A stretch of 64,000 nucleotides of DNA from Hysterium pulicare CBS 123377 (GCA_000467715.1 AJFK01000082.1:1-64000), one strand, 5' to 3'; numbered from the stretch's first letter, positions 1-12,396 are shown. Notes: generated by a model not told the origin, from the letters alone. Program-made: numbers and translations.

Positions 1-764
1 GAGCTATGGCATGGGCAGCAATAAAGAGCACAGGGCCATGCTCGTTTCAGAGCAGGCATGCCTCCCAACGTGGCCACCCTCACGTCGCATGAAGGCGCCG
101 TTGTGTGTTTGGCGGGCGCGGCGGGAGCCCACCATGGCCGTAAGCAGCGGGTGGTGGATAGACAGAAGAGTCCAATGCTGACGGCGGTCCCAACCCGCCC
201 AGTTGGTGCTCTTCAGACAGCAGCCCGCTGTTGCGGCGTCCGACAGAGGAGCGTTGGCGGTGCCGAGGTCGTGTAGCTGCAAGAGCAAGCCCTGTCACCC
301 ACCACCCATGCAGGCGTTAGAGGTTTGAGAGAGGACGAGGCCAAGCGCAATCGCTGCACGCATTGGTGGAAAATAGGGGCAGCTAACCCTGAGAAGCGCC
401 AGACCCGCTGTCTTGTTCTCTGCGTGGCCATGGGTGATGGATAGCTATCAGCATATCGACACTCTGACCACCGAGCCGAGACGACAAGCGACAGCAGCCC
501 AATCAATACTGCATGCATCACAAACCGCAGTCACTAGAAGCAAATGTTTTCCTGCGCAGCTAACACATGCATGTGGAGTCGGCCGTTTTGAAGCAGCCCC
601 ATATCTCGCGTATCCAACATGCTCCCCCTGATTAATGGAGCCAGCCCGCCGTGCACGACGCAGCAGTGTGCACAGCGGCCACTAGCACTATCCGTGCCCG
701 AGATGCGCCTTGCAAGAGCCCCGGGCAAGAAATCTGCTGTTACGAATCGCCCTCTGAATCCTCC
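1..764. other. Gene-free left edge
   Basis: Moderately GC-rich sequence downstream of the helicase gene. It holds only short overlapping open frames on both strands, with no recognisable domain or coherent exon chain. The window edge prevents judging whether it belongs to a neighbouring gene's untranslated region. Confidence 0.4.
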
Positions 765-3403
765 TCACCCGCCGTTTCGTTCGTCCACGTACACATCGCT
801 CGGATTAGGATATCGCAAGTCAGCATTTTCCTCGAGGAAGCCCATCCATCGCTTGAGGAAGCTGCTGCCCCTAAATTGCCATGATCAGTTCTGCAGCCAA
901 ACAGAGCACAACCTGCACAACCTGAAAGTCACACAGCATCATGCAAGGAGTTCAATCACACACGCGACGCCGCAGCGGAAAACGAATTCACGGGAAGAGG
1001 TGCGGTGAATTTAGCTTCAACTTACCGGCTTACCGTGTCCGAATCCCCGATCACGCAAAGATGTCTCTTCGGACGAGTCATAGCAACTGCAAAACGAATC
1101 AATGACACACATTAGCGCCTTCCACGAAGCAGGTCCTTTTGCTGTGGTTCGTCTTACCGTTCAGGCGGCGCCTCTCTCCCAAGAAACCAACCTCATAGTC
1201 CGCATTACTCCTCACTAAACTGACAATGACAGCTTCTTTTTCTCTCCCTTGAAACCCGTCCACACTGCCCAACTCAATGCCTGGATATGCTTCCTTGAGC
1301 AGCTGGGAAAGGATGGCCAGCTATAATATTATATAGTCAGCCGGACCATCAGTCGTCGTACAAGAATCCTTCAGGCTTTGCTCTATGCTAATGCGAAAAT
1401 GACTACTTACCTGAGCGTTATATGGAGTCACCACTGCTATATCCTCGGGTTTCACCCCGGCTTCGACTAAATTAGAGACATGCAGCTTTACCAACGCTGC
1501 TTCTCCTTCATTACTTTTGCTCTCACCCAAACTCATGCCTTTCCCTCCTTTGCTACCAATTTCCCCATCCTCACTTTTCTCGGGAAAGTCTCCGCCTTGC
1601 GTGTCCCAAAAGACGACTGGTTCTCGTGTGTCTTCAGTTTCCTGGACTTCATATGGTAGGTCTTTCAATAGTCGAGCCTTGACAAAGTCTGCGGCCACTA
1701 GTCTGGCTTCGTATAGTTCGTCCGAGGGGAACCTCATGATCTTCTCATGCATCCGGTATTGGGTTGTTAACATGCGCTTTATGGATGGACCATGAAGAGC
1801 CAGCAGTCTGTCGAAAAGCGTTGTTTCCAACGTCATGTTCTTGACCGCATTGTTCTCTTCTGCGGCAGCATTGTCTTTGCCGCCGGTGCTCTGTTCCTCT
1901 TTTTCAGTCTTCTCCTTATTTTCCTTACCCTTTTTGTTAGCCTTTTTTGTATCCTTCTTCGCAGCTTTGGACTCTTTCGAGTTCAGCGACTTGATTGTCG
2001 GCGGCAACTGCAAATGATCTCCAGCAAGCACCAACTTTCCTGCCTTGACCCGAAGTAGAGGGACCCAACATTGAGCTTCTAGAGCCTGACTTGCCTCATC
2101 TACAATCACGACATCAAATTCCTGCCCCTTCAAATGAAAGCCGCCAGCACCGTGGAGTGTTGCCAGCACCACCTTGCTGCCTTTAACAAGATTATCCACG
2201 CAGCTTTTCTCCCTTTCCTTGAATTCCTTTCTCAGGTCTTTCATCTCCAGATAAATTTGACGTTTTTCTTTCCCATTCCGAGTTTTGCGAATGGAAGACT
2301 GTTTCTCGTCCATTTCTTTCCGAATATCCTGTACCAGCTCAGCAGCTTCAGACGTGCGTGTCAAGACGTCCAGTGAATGGCTGAGAACAGATGGTAGTAA
2401 TCGAGCAGGGTGGCCCAGCCGTATCATGGGAACTTTATGTGGTGCCAAACGCTCAACTATGTTGTCTACTGAAATGTTTGAAGGGCCGCAGACGAGGAGA
2501 CGTAGCTTCTGTTTTAGCAGCTGTAGGATTAGTTCGATGAGTGTGTGGGTCTTGCCAGTGCCCGGCGGACCGTGGATGAGTGCAATCTCCTGGGAAGCTA
2601 AAGCGAACTTGATTGCGTCCTTTTGGCTGTCATTGAGAGTTGGATCGGTCCATTCGATGTTGGCTAGACCATGGGAAGGGTCTGAGAAGTCTGCTGGAAG
2701 AGGTGTGGGAGAAGCCTGACCAAAAAGCACCCGAATAAAGGGGGTGTACTCTTGATCCTGGAATTTCTGAAGCTTGGTCATAGTCTGGTTCATCCTACAT
2801 CACAGATCAGATCCCAGCTCCACACGACACCAACAGCACAAACACCTTCATACCTCTTATAAGTAACATCATTCGCAAGCTTGACACTAAAATACAAATC
2901 AGCCATCTCTCCCCAATAATCCTAGAGAACATATGGCTACAAGGCGAAACGCACATCCACAGCTTCCCTCCACTAGGCACATCCACATCGTCCTTATCCA
3001 GCACCACGTCCACCTTCTCCCTGCCAACCCTCAAAACTACCCCCTCAACGCCCCTCTTCACTTCCTCGCTCTTATCCTTCTTCTTCGCGCTCCCAGCCGG
3101 CTGTTCCTGCACTCCCACAATGTCTCCCGTACGGATGCCGTGCTCGGGTATGTTTGCATTCTCACCCTTTGTGACCACGGCAGGGTCCAAAGACAGTTCG
3201 AGAACGGTTTTACCGCCTAGACCGGTGCGGAGGGAGGATATATGAAGGTTTAGGATCGCGAGGCCGGATCGCGAGAGGGTTGTAGGGGTGTGAGAGCTGA
3301 GGAGAAGGTTTGTTTCTTGTAGTTCGGCGCGGAGTTCGGCGTCGAGGAGTGTGAGTTGCGTTGTTGCGAATTGTGAGATATCGGTTGGTGTTAGTTTTGG
3401 CAT
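765..3403 (-). CDS. HCS1: SMUBP2/Hcs1-type superfamily 1 DNA helicase
   Basis: Predicted ATP-dependent 5'-3' DNA helicase of the IGHMBP2/Hcs1 group, which in yeast associates with DNA polymerase alpha. Six exons join cleanly: 3403-2955, 2886-2854, 2794-1411, 1320-1158, 1086-1026 and 870-765, giving about 731 residues. Seen directly: Walker A GPPGTGKT near residues 236-243, CGPSNISVDN (motif Ia), VVIVDEASQ (motif II), LAGDHLQLPPT (motif III), TTQYRMHEKIM (motif IV), GSVDGFQGREKEAVIVS (motif V) and AMTRPKRHL (motif VI), followed by the FLKRWMGFLEENADLRYP tail. A Lys/Glu-rich insert of about 45 residues sits between motifs III and IV. The start is the only ATG at the head of the conserved N-terminal region. 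It is divergent from the NTH1-type glycosylase gene. The 33-nt second exon is supported by the conserved string KLWIVKLANDVTYKR. Confidence 0.93.
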
Positions 3404-3755
3404 TTTGGGAGGTTAGTATGAAGTTGTCATGAAGTGGCTGTAGGTAGCAAAGCCGAAGAGAAATTGATGGTCCGTTCTAGGTGGGCCGGGGTTGTTTCCG
3501 GGGATGCTGCAGGTATGAAGGTGAATTCAGAGAGAGCTTCTCGTCAATCTGAATTCAGCGTCCTTCGTCCTGGAGGTGAGGTTGATGGTGAAGGTGGTCA
3601 AGGTGTTTACACAAGCCCACCCCGGCCTTTCACCAAAAATCGTCCAAGCTCCAACGTCACGTCTGCCAAGCCGTCATCCCCTGTCCATCACCTCCCCCAG
3701 ACTTGGATCGTTACAACTCCCTTTTCTCTGTTTCTTCACGTCCACCTTTCCCCAA
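3404..3755. promoter_or_regulatory. Bidirectional promoter, HCS1 and NTH1
   Basis: About 350 bp lie between the two divergent start codons, so the helicase and the glycosylase must share upstream sequence. The NTH1 side becomes CT-rich just before its start. I see no convincing TATA box. Confidence 0.55.
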
Positions 3756-5130
3756 ATGCGCACCTCCCGCATATCCCGCGACACGCACAAGATCACCACC
3801 CCCTCCCTCTCCACAACTCGCACTAGACCATTGCGTCAGAATCGAGTGCGTAATGGCGTACTGCAAAACTACGCTCTAAACGCGGTTGCGGCTTCGGATG
3901 TTACAAGGCGTGGGTCAGCGGGAGCTGAAGCTTCAGCTCAATCGGAATCGGAACTGTCTTCTGTGCCCGATGACGCGGGATCGGATTTTGGGATTGAGAG
4001 TTCCAGCTCGATGACGAAGAAGAGGAAAAGGGGAGAGGATGCGCCGACTCCAGCAACAACAATATCTCGTCAAAGCGAAGAGGTTCTAGTTGCTACGGTC
4101 CCGGCAGCCAAAAAGCAAAATAATAGACCTAAGAAAGCTCGTCGTGTTCCCGCGAAGAAAGTCGTTCGGCCAGATGGCAGTGTCAAAATTGAGCCTCCTC
4201 CGAATTGGGAGGAGATATACGCTCTGACTAGGGAGATGAGAAACGAGAACGTTGCGCCGGTAGATACAATGGGCTGCGAAAGTCTGGCTGACGGCATGGC
4301 GACCCCAAGAGATCAGAGATTCCAGACTTTGGTTTCGTTGATGTTGAGTAGTCAGACTAAGGACACAGTGACGAGCGTAGCAATTAAGAACATGCAGGAG
4401 AATATGCCAGGAGTACGTATATCATGTCCAAGTGGGAGTTGGACTGGGACATAACGACTAAGTGCAATAGGGATTTAACATCGAATCCATCCTTAGAATT
4501 GAGCCTACGGTTCTCAACGGCTTCATCAGCAAAGTCGGCTTTCACAACCTCAAAACGAAGTATATCAAAACTACGGCGGAGATACTCAGAGACAAGTATG
4601 AGTCGGATATCCCAGATACCATTGAGGGTCTCACATCTCTCCCTGGAGTAGGGCCGAAGATGGCATATCTGTGTATGAGTGCAGCATGGGGCAGGGATGA
4701 AGGCATCGGTGTGGATGTTCATGTGCATCGGATAACTAATCTTTGGGGATGGCACAAGACGAAGTCTCCAGAAGAAACGAGGACTACATTGCAATCCTGG
4801 TTGCCGAGGGATCGATGGCACGACATAAATAACTTGTTGGTTGGCTTTGGCCAGACGATCTGTTTGCCCGTGAGAATGAAGTGTGGGGAGTGCAAGCTTG
4901 CAGACAGAGGGCTATGTCCATCTGCAGTTGTCGGAAGAGCTGCGAAGGTGAAGAAAAAAGCGGTGGTGATCAAGAAAGAGGATGCTGGTGGCGAGGACAT
5001 GTTGCGAGGGGAAATAGCCACTGTTGTACAGCAGGACATCAAAGCTGAGGATGTAGGTGAGGGAGAGGTGCTGGACATGGAAGATCTGGGAACGAGTTCG
5101 CGCAGGCGGTCAAATAGATTGATCTTGTAG
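3756..5130 (+). CDS. NTH1: Endonuclease III-type DNA glycosylase/AP lyase
   Basis: Bifunctional DNA glycosylase/AP lyase of base-excision repair that removes oxidised pyrimidines. Two exons, 3756-4412 and 4471-5130, give about 438 residues. The basic N-terminus rich in Arg, Ser and Thr, with runs such as KKRKRGED, fits nuclear and possibly mitochondrial targeting. The HhH-GPD domain is complete: [18 protein letters not shown], the hairpin LPGVGPKMA with the catalytic Lys, and GVDVHVHR with the catalytic Asp. A Cys-rich C-terminal motif (C-X6-C-X2-C-X7-C) matches the 4Fe-4S site, though the last spacing is two residues longer than the bacterial C-X5-C. An acidic/basic tail of about 90 residues follows. 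The frame is open upstream of 3756, so an earlier start cannot be excluded, but 3756 is the first ATG giving a plausible targeting sequence. Confidence 0.93.
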
Positions 5131-5605
5131 GTTGATCTCAAGTCACTTGTTCACTTACTGCAACGGCGCAGTAAGTTTTCATAGCATCCGCAGCCCTCCG
5201 ACCTAATGGAAGGCTCTCTTTTCCTTTGTGAAGCATGTAATATCTAAATTCTAAGAGGCCGTTGAGTGATATTGCAAATTGTCACGAAGCTGGTCAGGGT
5301 TTCATCACGTCTGCCTCATGCGGTTACCATGGTTCAGATTCACCAAGCTCGCCACAATGAATGTTGGGGCACACGTACCTTCACATGGCTGACGCGAAAT
5401 TGGTCGAGGTCGCAGCTGCCTGCATTTCACAACTTCCTCGTCCGACACCTTTATAAACTTTCTACTGCCTTTGCCCGCACCACCGCAATCCAAGCTGCAT
5501 CAACTCTGCCTCCACACCGCTGCAGCTGACTTCAATCTGCGAACCACTCGTCCATCCCCCATCCTGCAGCCCGTTTTGCATCCTTCACTCTCACGTACGT
5601 TCAAG
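5131..5605. promoter_or_regulatory. Spacer and promoter of the membrane-protein gene
   Basis: The 3' region of NTH1 followed by the promoter of the next gene. A TATA-like TATAAA lies at 5452-5457, about 150 nt before the start codon. The rest is C-rich leader. Confidence 0.4.
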
Positions 5606-7111
5606 ATGCCACCCACCATTACGAAGCACGAAGTGACTACATCCAATCATGCACAACGCTCCAAACATCGCCACAAACGGACCTCCATGATCACCATAAA
5701 GAACGCCGCCATAAAGACGTTCTACATCATACTGGCTTTCGTTGTTATAGGCTTCTATGCGACGCTCATCGTGGACGGCGCGAAGCACTCACTTGAGCTC
5801 GAGTACAAACAAAAAGTGGATTGGAGGCTGAAGGAACTCAAGCATATGACAATAGCACGTGTTGGTGGAGAAGGCTACAGAGAGTGTCTCATTAGGGCAG
5901 AGAATGTGGTAGATACCCACTTCCAGGGCGTCAACGTCGACCGGTCACCAACATTCACAGAAGACACTCAAGAATGGAAGGAGAAAGCCTGTGGGGCATT
6001 GTTTGCTCCTCACCCTCTGACCGTTTCAAGGAAAACTTTGTCGGCTAAGTTGGCCTATGTTAAACATCACTTGGACGAATTTCTTATGCGAATTGGTATT
6101 GGGATGACAGACGCTCTAGCTTCTGCGATGAGACGGGCTGCGAACATGGCTAGGACAAAGCGTCCCCGAGTCCCCAATGCCATCCAGGAGAACAGAAACC
6201 CCGTCTCGCCTCGTACCTCGTCATCTACGATAGGCCCTTCGAATCATACTATTCAGCCACTGGGGGAGAAGATCGCCTCACCGAATCCGCCTCGCAAGAT
6301 TAATCAAGTCGACCTGGGTTTTGTCAACCTTTGCGCTAACATCATTCTGGGTACTCTGGCTATACTTGACTTCAGTCTAGTCATGGCTGTGCCCTTTCTT
6401 ATGTGGCTGGATTTTGCCTCGACAGGCGAGCTCACCGCCCCATGGAGGCCCTCCTCGCTCCGCAAATACCTCCCATACGACAATGGACTCAATCTCCGAC
6501 AATGCCTGGAACAAGGAAGAGAAGTTCCAGTCGCAATTGTCATATATGCAGCGGTCTCTGCGTTGCTTTGCGTTCAGCAACTGCCGTTATATCTTCTCCA
6601 CAACGGGTCCTCCTCGAACAGCAATAGCTTCCTCGTAGCATGTGGTTGTGGAGGCCTTTTCGCTGTATTTGTTCTTATGGACTATGGTCGTCGACATTCA
6701 GTTTCTACGATTCTCGAGAATCTTGACGCTGGTTTCAATGCCATGGGAAGCCGCCTCTCACGCTGGACTGAGAGAAACCTTGAAGAAAAGGAACGGCTCT
6801 CTGATTCGATGATTGTTCACCCTGAGGATGACGAGACAATTCACCACGACGCCTCAGAAGCCTCAAGCCAGCAGTCAGAGGATTCCGTGGAGGAAGTTGA
6901 ACAAGTCGAAGTGGCACCGGACACATCCGTCAATCCAGACTCAATTACACGTACCACACACGGTTCTCCACAACCGAAGCAGAATCAAAAGGATGATGAC
7001 GTCATGGAGTCTGTTCCGCTGGACTCAGAATCTGACTCAGATTCTAGTGACGGTTCCTGGACTGACGTTAACGAGTCGGGTTTGATGGATTCGCGTTTCG
7101 ATATGAATTAA
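5606..7111 (+). CDS. Four-pass membrane protein, function unknown
   Basis: Single-exon protein of 501 residues that I do not recognise. Seen: a basic N-terminus (KHRHKRTS), a first hydrophobic segment at about residues 37-57 (FYIILAFVVIGFYATLIV), a soluble region of about 170 residues with a few Cys, then three hydrophobic segments around residues 235-265, 305-330 and 345-365. A long acidic, Ser/Gln/Glu-rich tail follows, ending in SESDSDSSDGSWTDVNESG. Lumenal/cytosolic topology is inferred only. The frame is open for 45 codons upstream, but ATG at 5606 is the first Met that directly precedes the basic region. The acidic Ser-rich tail suggests casein-kinase-type phosphorylation, which is inference. 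Confidence 0.75.
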   Translation: MPPTITKHEVTTSNHAQRSKHRHKRTSMITIKNAAIKTFYIILAFVVIGFYATLIVDGAKHSLELEYKQKVDWRLKELKHMTIARVGGEGYRECLIRAENVVDTHFQGVNVDRSPTFTEDTQEWKEKACGALFAPHPLTVSRKTLSAKLAYVKHHLDEFLMRIGIGMTDALASAMRRAANMARTKRPRVPNAIQENRNPVSPRTSSSTIGPSNHTIQPLGEKIASPNPPRKINQVDLGFVNLCANIILGTLAILDFSLVMAVPFLMWLDFASTGELTAPWRPSSLRKYLPYDNGLNLRQCLEQGREVPVAIVIYAAVSALLCVQQLPLYLLHNGSSSNSNSFLVACGCGGLFAVFVLMDYGRRHSVSTILENLDAGFNAMGSRLSRWTERNLEEKERLSDSMIVHPEDDETIHHDASEASSQQSEDSVEEVEQVEVAPDTSVNPDSITRTTHGSPQPKQNQKDDDVMESVPLDSESDSDSSDGSWTDVNESGLMDSRFDMN

Positions 7112-8189
7112 GTAGGGGGTATGTTGTTCTATCTCTTCTCAGGTTCACCTGTGGGTTTGATCGGATTGTAAGGGCGGTGTGCTCAGACGGCTGGAAGTTT
7201 GTGTTGAGGTGTAGTATCTGATATAGGCAAAGGACAAACACCTCTAAAGTTAGCTTCTTAAAGGAACAAATGGAGGAAAATTTATGAATTTTCGATTGGG
7301 TCGAGTGCTATGCAACCTTGCAAAGTTGAAGGTATCAGATTTGGATAGTCTTACTGACAAGTGTACAAAAGGTCAACATGTCTATTCTCCAAGGGGGGAG
7401 GTTACTAGTACTACCACTATACTCACTCTCAACTGAGAAGTAATTCGGTTCGACGAGAGTAATGTGCAAAACCCTTACGCACCTAACTTTCCTTTACTTC
7501 TGGATATCAAGCCCTAAAATCTTAACCTAGAATTAGGTAAAGTTACTTTATCCAAAGAATACCATATGCACCTAGACTTTGGGCAATAAGCTTTAGAGAT
7601 GAACGTAAATTTACATCCACCTACTCCAGCTCATAGGACCGAGCTCATTCTAACACTACGAAAGCCATTTTCAATCTTATAGAGTAGTCATCATCATCTT
7701 AACCTACGTTACTAGAACTCGGAGGGCGGAGACTACTCGACTAGAACTCGGCACGCAACTCTAAAATCTACAAGCAAAGCAAATAAAGTATTGAAGAATC
7801 TTCCATTCAACTGCCCATGCCTGAGCGTATAGCTCCCGGGCGCAATCCTGAAGCTTGTCTAGTATTTATCAAGATATGCAGGAGATATTCGATCTTGGAC
7901 CAAAACGCCTCTAGCCACACTTTAATATACCCCGAATATTGATACAGCCACCCGAACAGAACAAAAAGGAGGAAGAGCGCGATGAGTATGTGACAACAAT
8001 GCTTGTATGCAGGCAAGGAAGAAAAAAGAATCCGCCCAACCGACCGAAAAGCGATCAGATGCCCTTTATCCCATGCGAAAATCCGGTCATATCTACGCCA
8101 TGAATGCATCTTTGACGAAAAGGTCCGAAAATGATCACTGGAAGGAACCAAAAGATAAAGTGAAAAGTAACAAGTATTATGGCCTCGCT
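7112..8189. other. Convergent 3' spacer
   Basis: Relatively AT-rich stretch between the 3' ends of a plus-strand and a minus-strand gene. It contains a 12-bp direct repeat (ACTAGAACTCGG at 7711 and 7740). A 114-codon minus-strand frame at 7807-8151 with one hydrophobic stretch lies about 40 nt past the transporter stop and is more likely untranslated sequence. Confidence 0.4.
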
Positions 8190-9959
8190 CTATTCATCAA
8201 CATCGCTCTCATCCTCCTCAAGCTTCTTTCTCCTCTCCTCATCCATTTCCTTGTACGTAGCCCAACTCAGCAGTATGAAAGCCCCAATGATAAGGAGACC
8301 ACCCACAATCGCAGCCGGCGTAAGCGGGGAGTTTAGGGGAGGTGGGAGGAGTTGGTCCACAATGGCTACGATGAAGATGGTGAGGAGGGCAGCCACGGAG
8401 GAGAGGACAGGGGAAGTAAGGGATATCAGAACGAGGAAAGAACCAGAGAAGACTATCAATGTTAACACATATCCGGATATATATGCAAATAAACCGGAAT
8501 GGAAACGGTAAACTTACTCGCATTGGCCAACACACTAATAGCCATCATACTCGCCTGCTGTCCCCTCGGCAGCCCAAACTCCTCCCACCCCATATAATTC
8601 AAGAGTGGCAGGGGAATCCAAAGCACCAATAACGTGAAACTTCCAATCAAACTCCCGAACATGTTGGCGAAGATCATGCCGCGACCAGGGCTACATCCAT
8701 CAGGCGGACAAGCTAGTCTCTTATACAGGACTTCGTAGAAGCCATACAGCACACTACCGACCCCGATGACGAGGTTCCCGAGAGCACGGGAATTGGCTTC
8801 GTGGGAGGGGGGCGCCTTATCTCCGCCCGCGCCGCCACCAGATTTGTTGCCATGTTTGGCGGGGGATTGGTCACCATATGCTACTACGAACACTCCCACA
8901 ATCGCGATTGCAACGGCTACGACTTTGGAGACCTGGAGTTTTTCGTGGAGGATTGGGATACTGAAAGCGTATGCGAAGAACGCAGAGCAGTTATATATAG
9001 CCGTCAAATCGCTTGCCGTCGTCAAGTTCACTGCCACATACCAGCTGCCACCCGCAACTGTAAGGGCGCAGGTCACAAAGGCGGTCATCTTGAGCATATA
9101 GGGGACGGGTGAGTTATGGGATTGGCGGGTTGAAGGGTGAAGGGTTTGATGTTCAACCATTAGGGCTGTTTGACGGAGGGATTGAACGTGTCGACGCCAG
9201 AAAGTGGGCCAGGGGGTGGACCACTGTTGGAGTCGGAGAATTAGGAGTTGAGCGGGCCAGAGGAGAGACCAGGAGCCGTGGGTGAGGTATCTGTATAAGG
9301 AGGAGGCCATTAGCATTACTGTTTCCGAGAGAAGTGAAAAGGGAAAGTAAGAGAGCGGTGCACACTCACAGCATACAATAAGGTTTCTCCCACTTCAACT
9401 CATGTTGAATATAGACCGCTGTCTCCGTCTGCACGGTAAAGCTGACCAGACTCAACGCCAGAAATATAGCCGCGTACGTATATCTCTTCCTGGTCTCGTA
9501 CTTGGCCTGCGTCTCCGGATCCCGCTCATGGAACGTCGACCGCCGACTCATTACAGGTCTTGTAGGAGAATCGAAATCCGGCGCCTCGATTTTGCCCGCT
9601 CCTCCACCCAGAAGCGGGGTTAGGGACCTGCCATCTGTCTGTCGGTGAGGTGTAGATCTAAGATCGGAAGGCATCTCAACGTCTTGATCATCCCAGTCCT
9701 CGAAGCCCAGGTCTGTATCAGACTCAGCTTCACCACCATCAGTTTCCTCCTGAAGCCCACTCTTCTTGTACCCTAGCTCGCCCGGCCTGGGAATCTCGGA
9801 AAAGGGCGAAGAAGTCCTCGAGAGCTGTCGTGACGAGGACTGTGAAAGGTGGACGGGGGAGCTGAGAGAGTCGTCGTGGATGTCTTCTGGAGGCTGCAGG
9901 GTGTTCTTGTGGAGTGGCCTTGTCTTTAACGGAATGGCAGCGTGGGGTTCTTTAGGCAT
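8190..9959 (-). CDS. DMT-superfamily (EamA-like) transporter
   Basis: Predicted multi-pass membrane transporter of the drug/metabolite transporter superfamily, closest in appearance to the SLC35F/yeast YML018C-Thi74 type; substrate unknown. Three exons, 9959-9370, 9290-8518 and 8452-8190, give 541 residues. The first ~165 residues are a hydrophilic, Ser/Glu/Asp-rich cytosolic tail. Hydrophobic segments then begin with TYAAIFLALSLVSFTVQTE and continue through YLTHGSWSLLWPAQLLIL, GSWYVAVNLTTASDLTAIYN (typical EamA wording), VVAVAIAIVGVFVVAYG and a second five-helix half. The last exon supplies two helices and an acidic end (KLEEDESDVDE). A Gly/Lys loop (HGNKSGGGAGGDK) separates the halves. A vacuolar or Golgi location is likely by family, not shown here. 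Confidence 0.85.
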
Positions 9960-10607
9960 GCAAGCGGCTGATGTTGGGGGGTTTGGCAGCTGGCGGCCCG
10001 TATGATCTGTGAGAGATTAGTAGGATCAGGAGCGGTGGCTGCTGGTCTGTTGCGACTCGGTGGTTGTGGATGCTGCCAGAGCACGCCAACGCTGCTACGC
10101 CTGCACGTCGGGGAGCCAGGGAGCGACAGGGTCCATTCTCAGCGAATCAACGCCGCACAGGCTGATTTGTATCAACACTTACCTAGCTGTTCATATATTC
10201 CCACGCCTTGCCGGTTCTCTCTATCTTGCATTGATACACGTTCGTAGTAGGCTCCATCCTACAATAGGCCTGGGTCTCATCAGATCTTGGTAATTCGCAC
10301 GGATGATCGCTGACTTGATCAGAAGATCCTGAAATGTGACTACCACTATTGCATGCCGGACTCTGTGATTACACTTAGCTTGCAGCATCTTTTGCTGCCT
10401 TGATTATACGGCTCTTGCTACAAGGTCCCCTACTGAAATAAGGATCCAAAGAAGCATTGCAAGGCACGAATCATACGTCACGTGCTAGAGGTCGAGTGGA
10501 TATCAAAATCAATAGAAACAAGGACATGATATGTAATGAGTCTGTACATCATCGCCAGACTTAAACCAAGAGATCCCCAAACGCCATGAAATGCCATCTT
10601 CTTTGGT
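9960..10607. other. Upstream region of the DMT transporter
   Basis: Lies between the transporter start and the Erv41 stop, both on the minus strand, so it should hold the transporter promoter and the Erv41 3' region. A CACGTG E-box occurs near 10479. Nothing else stands out. Confidence 0.35.
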
Positions 10608-11990
10608 CTAGTCGTACCTCCTCTTCTCATCAGCCCCATACTCTCCGCTCTGCCTGCCTGTAAGCACTCCCAAACTCTTTCCTCTCCACTCCCCTCTCTT
10701 TCCCTTCCGTCCCCAGTTCTCAATCGACCAGTCTGTCAGCCGCCATAACCAGCTTCCGGCGACAATAACCCCACTAACCACGTTCACAAGCCTGACAAGC
10801 AACGCTAATATCCCGCCCCATTCTTCCGCAATCGTAAGAGTTATGGGCTCGATGTCGAACTTGACAAAGACGCCCGGAACCTGGTTCTCTCCCACCAGAT
10901 GCGATTGGGAGGTCACAGCGTACTGATTCGTCCAGACTGTGTGGGAGGAGTAGGCGTGGGGATTCGATGGAGATGGAGAGATTGAGGAGAGGCGAGCAAG
11001 TTGGCGGGAGTCATCGGTGTAGATGGTGGGTACTATGGAGACATAGTATTGAAATTTGTAGAAGTGGTTGGGAGTTGTGGCGATTGTCGAGTCGAGAGGG
11101 TTCTCTAGGGATGGATAATATGGCCCGAAAGAAAGTTCGTTGATTTGGTGGGAGAAGTTGAATGCTTGGACTTGTTAGTTATTTGCCCTTGGTAACAAGT
11201 CTGCGAGGCAGAATATTGCAACTCACCACTATGATCCAGATGTTCCCCAAACTCCATATAACCATGACCTCTCGCAGTAATATGAAAATCTCCCTGCACT
11301 TTATTTCCATCCAAACTTCCAAAAATCCTGCAAGCATCTGTCGATCCCTTTATCCTCGGCGTCTTTGGAAACTTCTTTTTCTTCTTTGCCGCGCCAATTT
11401 GATCATGCACATCCCACATTTCTTCCCATCCAGGCAAGTGATCATCTCCAACCCCTAAGGTATGAATCGCTTTCCCTTTACCCCACTGACTCCAGCTTGT
11501 GGGATCTTTCCGAAGCATATCTCCTGCCAGCGTCCTGTCTCCTGCTGCGTCTTGCATATTTACGTGGAGATCGGCGCATTTCATTGCGACTACTACATCA
11601 AGATTGACTTGGAGGTCATGCGATATGCCCTTTTCCACGGTGAATGTCTGCGTCGTGGTGCCGGCAAACCAGCGTACGGTTTCGGTGATAGTGAGATATG
11701 CGCATGCTACGACAAGGAGGAGGGTCCAGGCACTGCTGTCGCGGCCTTTGGTAAGGTAAGTTTGTTTAGTTTTTGCTGGCTAGAATTAGCATTCGCATTT
11801 CTGTCCTCGAGTCTAGAGCCTTAAAAAGAAAGATTAAGCAAGTAAAATTGTTCCTTATTAGTAAATGCCAATTGGTTCGAAAGATAGCTGCAAGAAACCC
11901 GAACTTACGAAATGCATCAAAGGAAGCGATTCCCCCTTTGGCAGCACCAAAGGCTTCTTCAGAGAGGCCATGCTCTGCAAATCCATTCAT
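10608..11990 (-). CDS. ERV41: COPII vesicle protein Erv41 (ERGIC-2 family)
   Basis: Subunit of the Erv41-Erv46 cargo receptor that cycles between ER and Golgi. Three exons, 11990-11909, 11775-11227 and 11164-10608, give 395 residues. The short first exon ends in FDAF, and the next supplies PKTKQTY, recreating the conserved FDAFPKT opening. A first membrane segment (WTLLLVVACAYLTITETV) follows. The lumenal domain shows VNLDVVVAMKCADLHVNMQD, CRIFGSLDGNKVQGDFHITARG and FSHQINELSFGPYYPSLENPLD. The C-terminal part has PGVFVKFDIEPITLTI and a second membrane segment (ALLVRLVNVVSGVIVAGSWLWRL). Length matches the family. The exon joins are strongly supported by conserved motifs spanning them. Confidence 0.93.
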
Positions 11991-12396
11991 GGTGCTTCTC
12001 TAGGGCTCTGCGGGCCCAGGCAAAAGTTAGTCCACAATGCAGTAATGCAAGGAGTTGAAGGACTTGAAGGCTAGGGCGACTGAAAGTGACCATCACGGAA
12101 ATTCAAAGAGGACACCTCGACATTCAGCCTTACGGCTGCATAAAACGCTCGGGCCATGCATAGGTATAACTACCTCGTAAGCGCGGAGCGGCCATCATCT
12201 CCGACGAAAATGTCTTCAATAACATCCATCACGTTTACCACACGATATACACGTCAATTTCAATACTCTTATTTTTTTTATTGGGGAGTACTCTATGGAT
12301 CAATTCCGAGAATCATGTTCATCAGCCTATCTGAGCCGCCTCAGGTTCATATAAAGTCATTGGATGAAAAGAGTTCAGGCGACACCAGATTCACAC
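11991..12396. other. Spacer upstream of ERV41
   Basis: Erv41 promoter side and 3' side of the next minus-strand gene. No coding exon or clear regulatory motif recognised. Confidence 0.35.

Noticed and set aside
7711-7751. 12-bp direct repeat ACTAGAACTCGG
   Set aside because: Only two copies, no inverted ends, no coding region between them; too little to call a mobile element or array.
7807-8151. 114-codon minus-strand frame with one hydrophobic stretch
   Set aside because: It lies about 40 nt past the transporter stop on the same strand, has no recognisable domain and is best explained as untranslated sequence.
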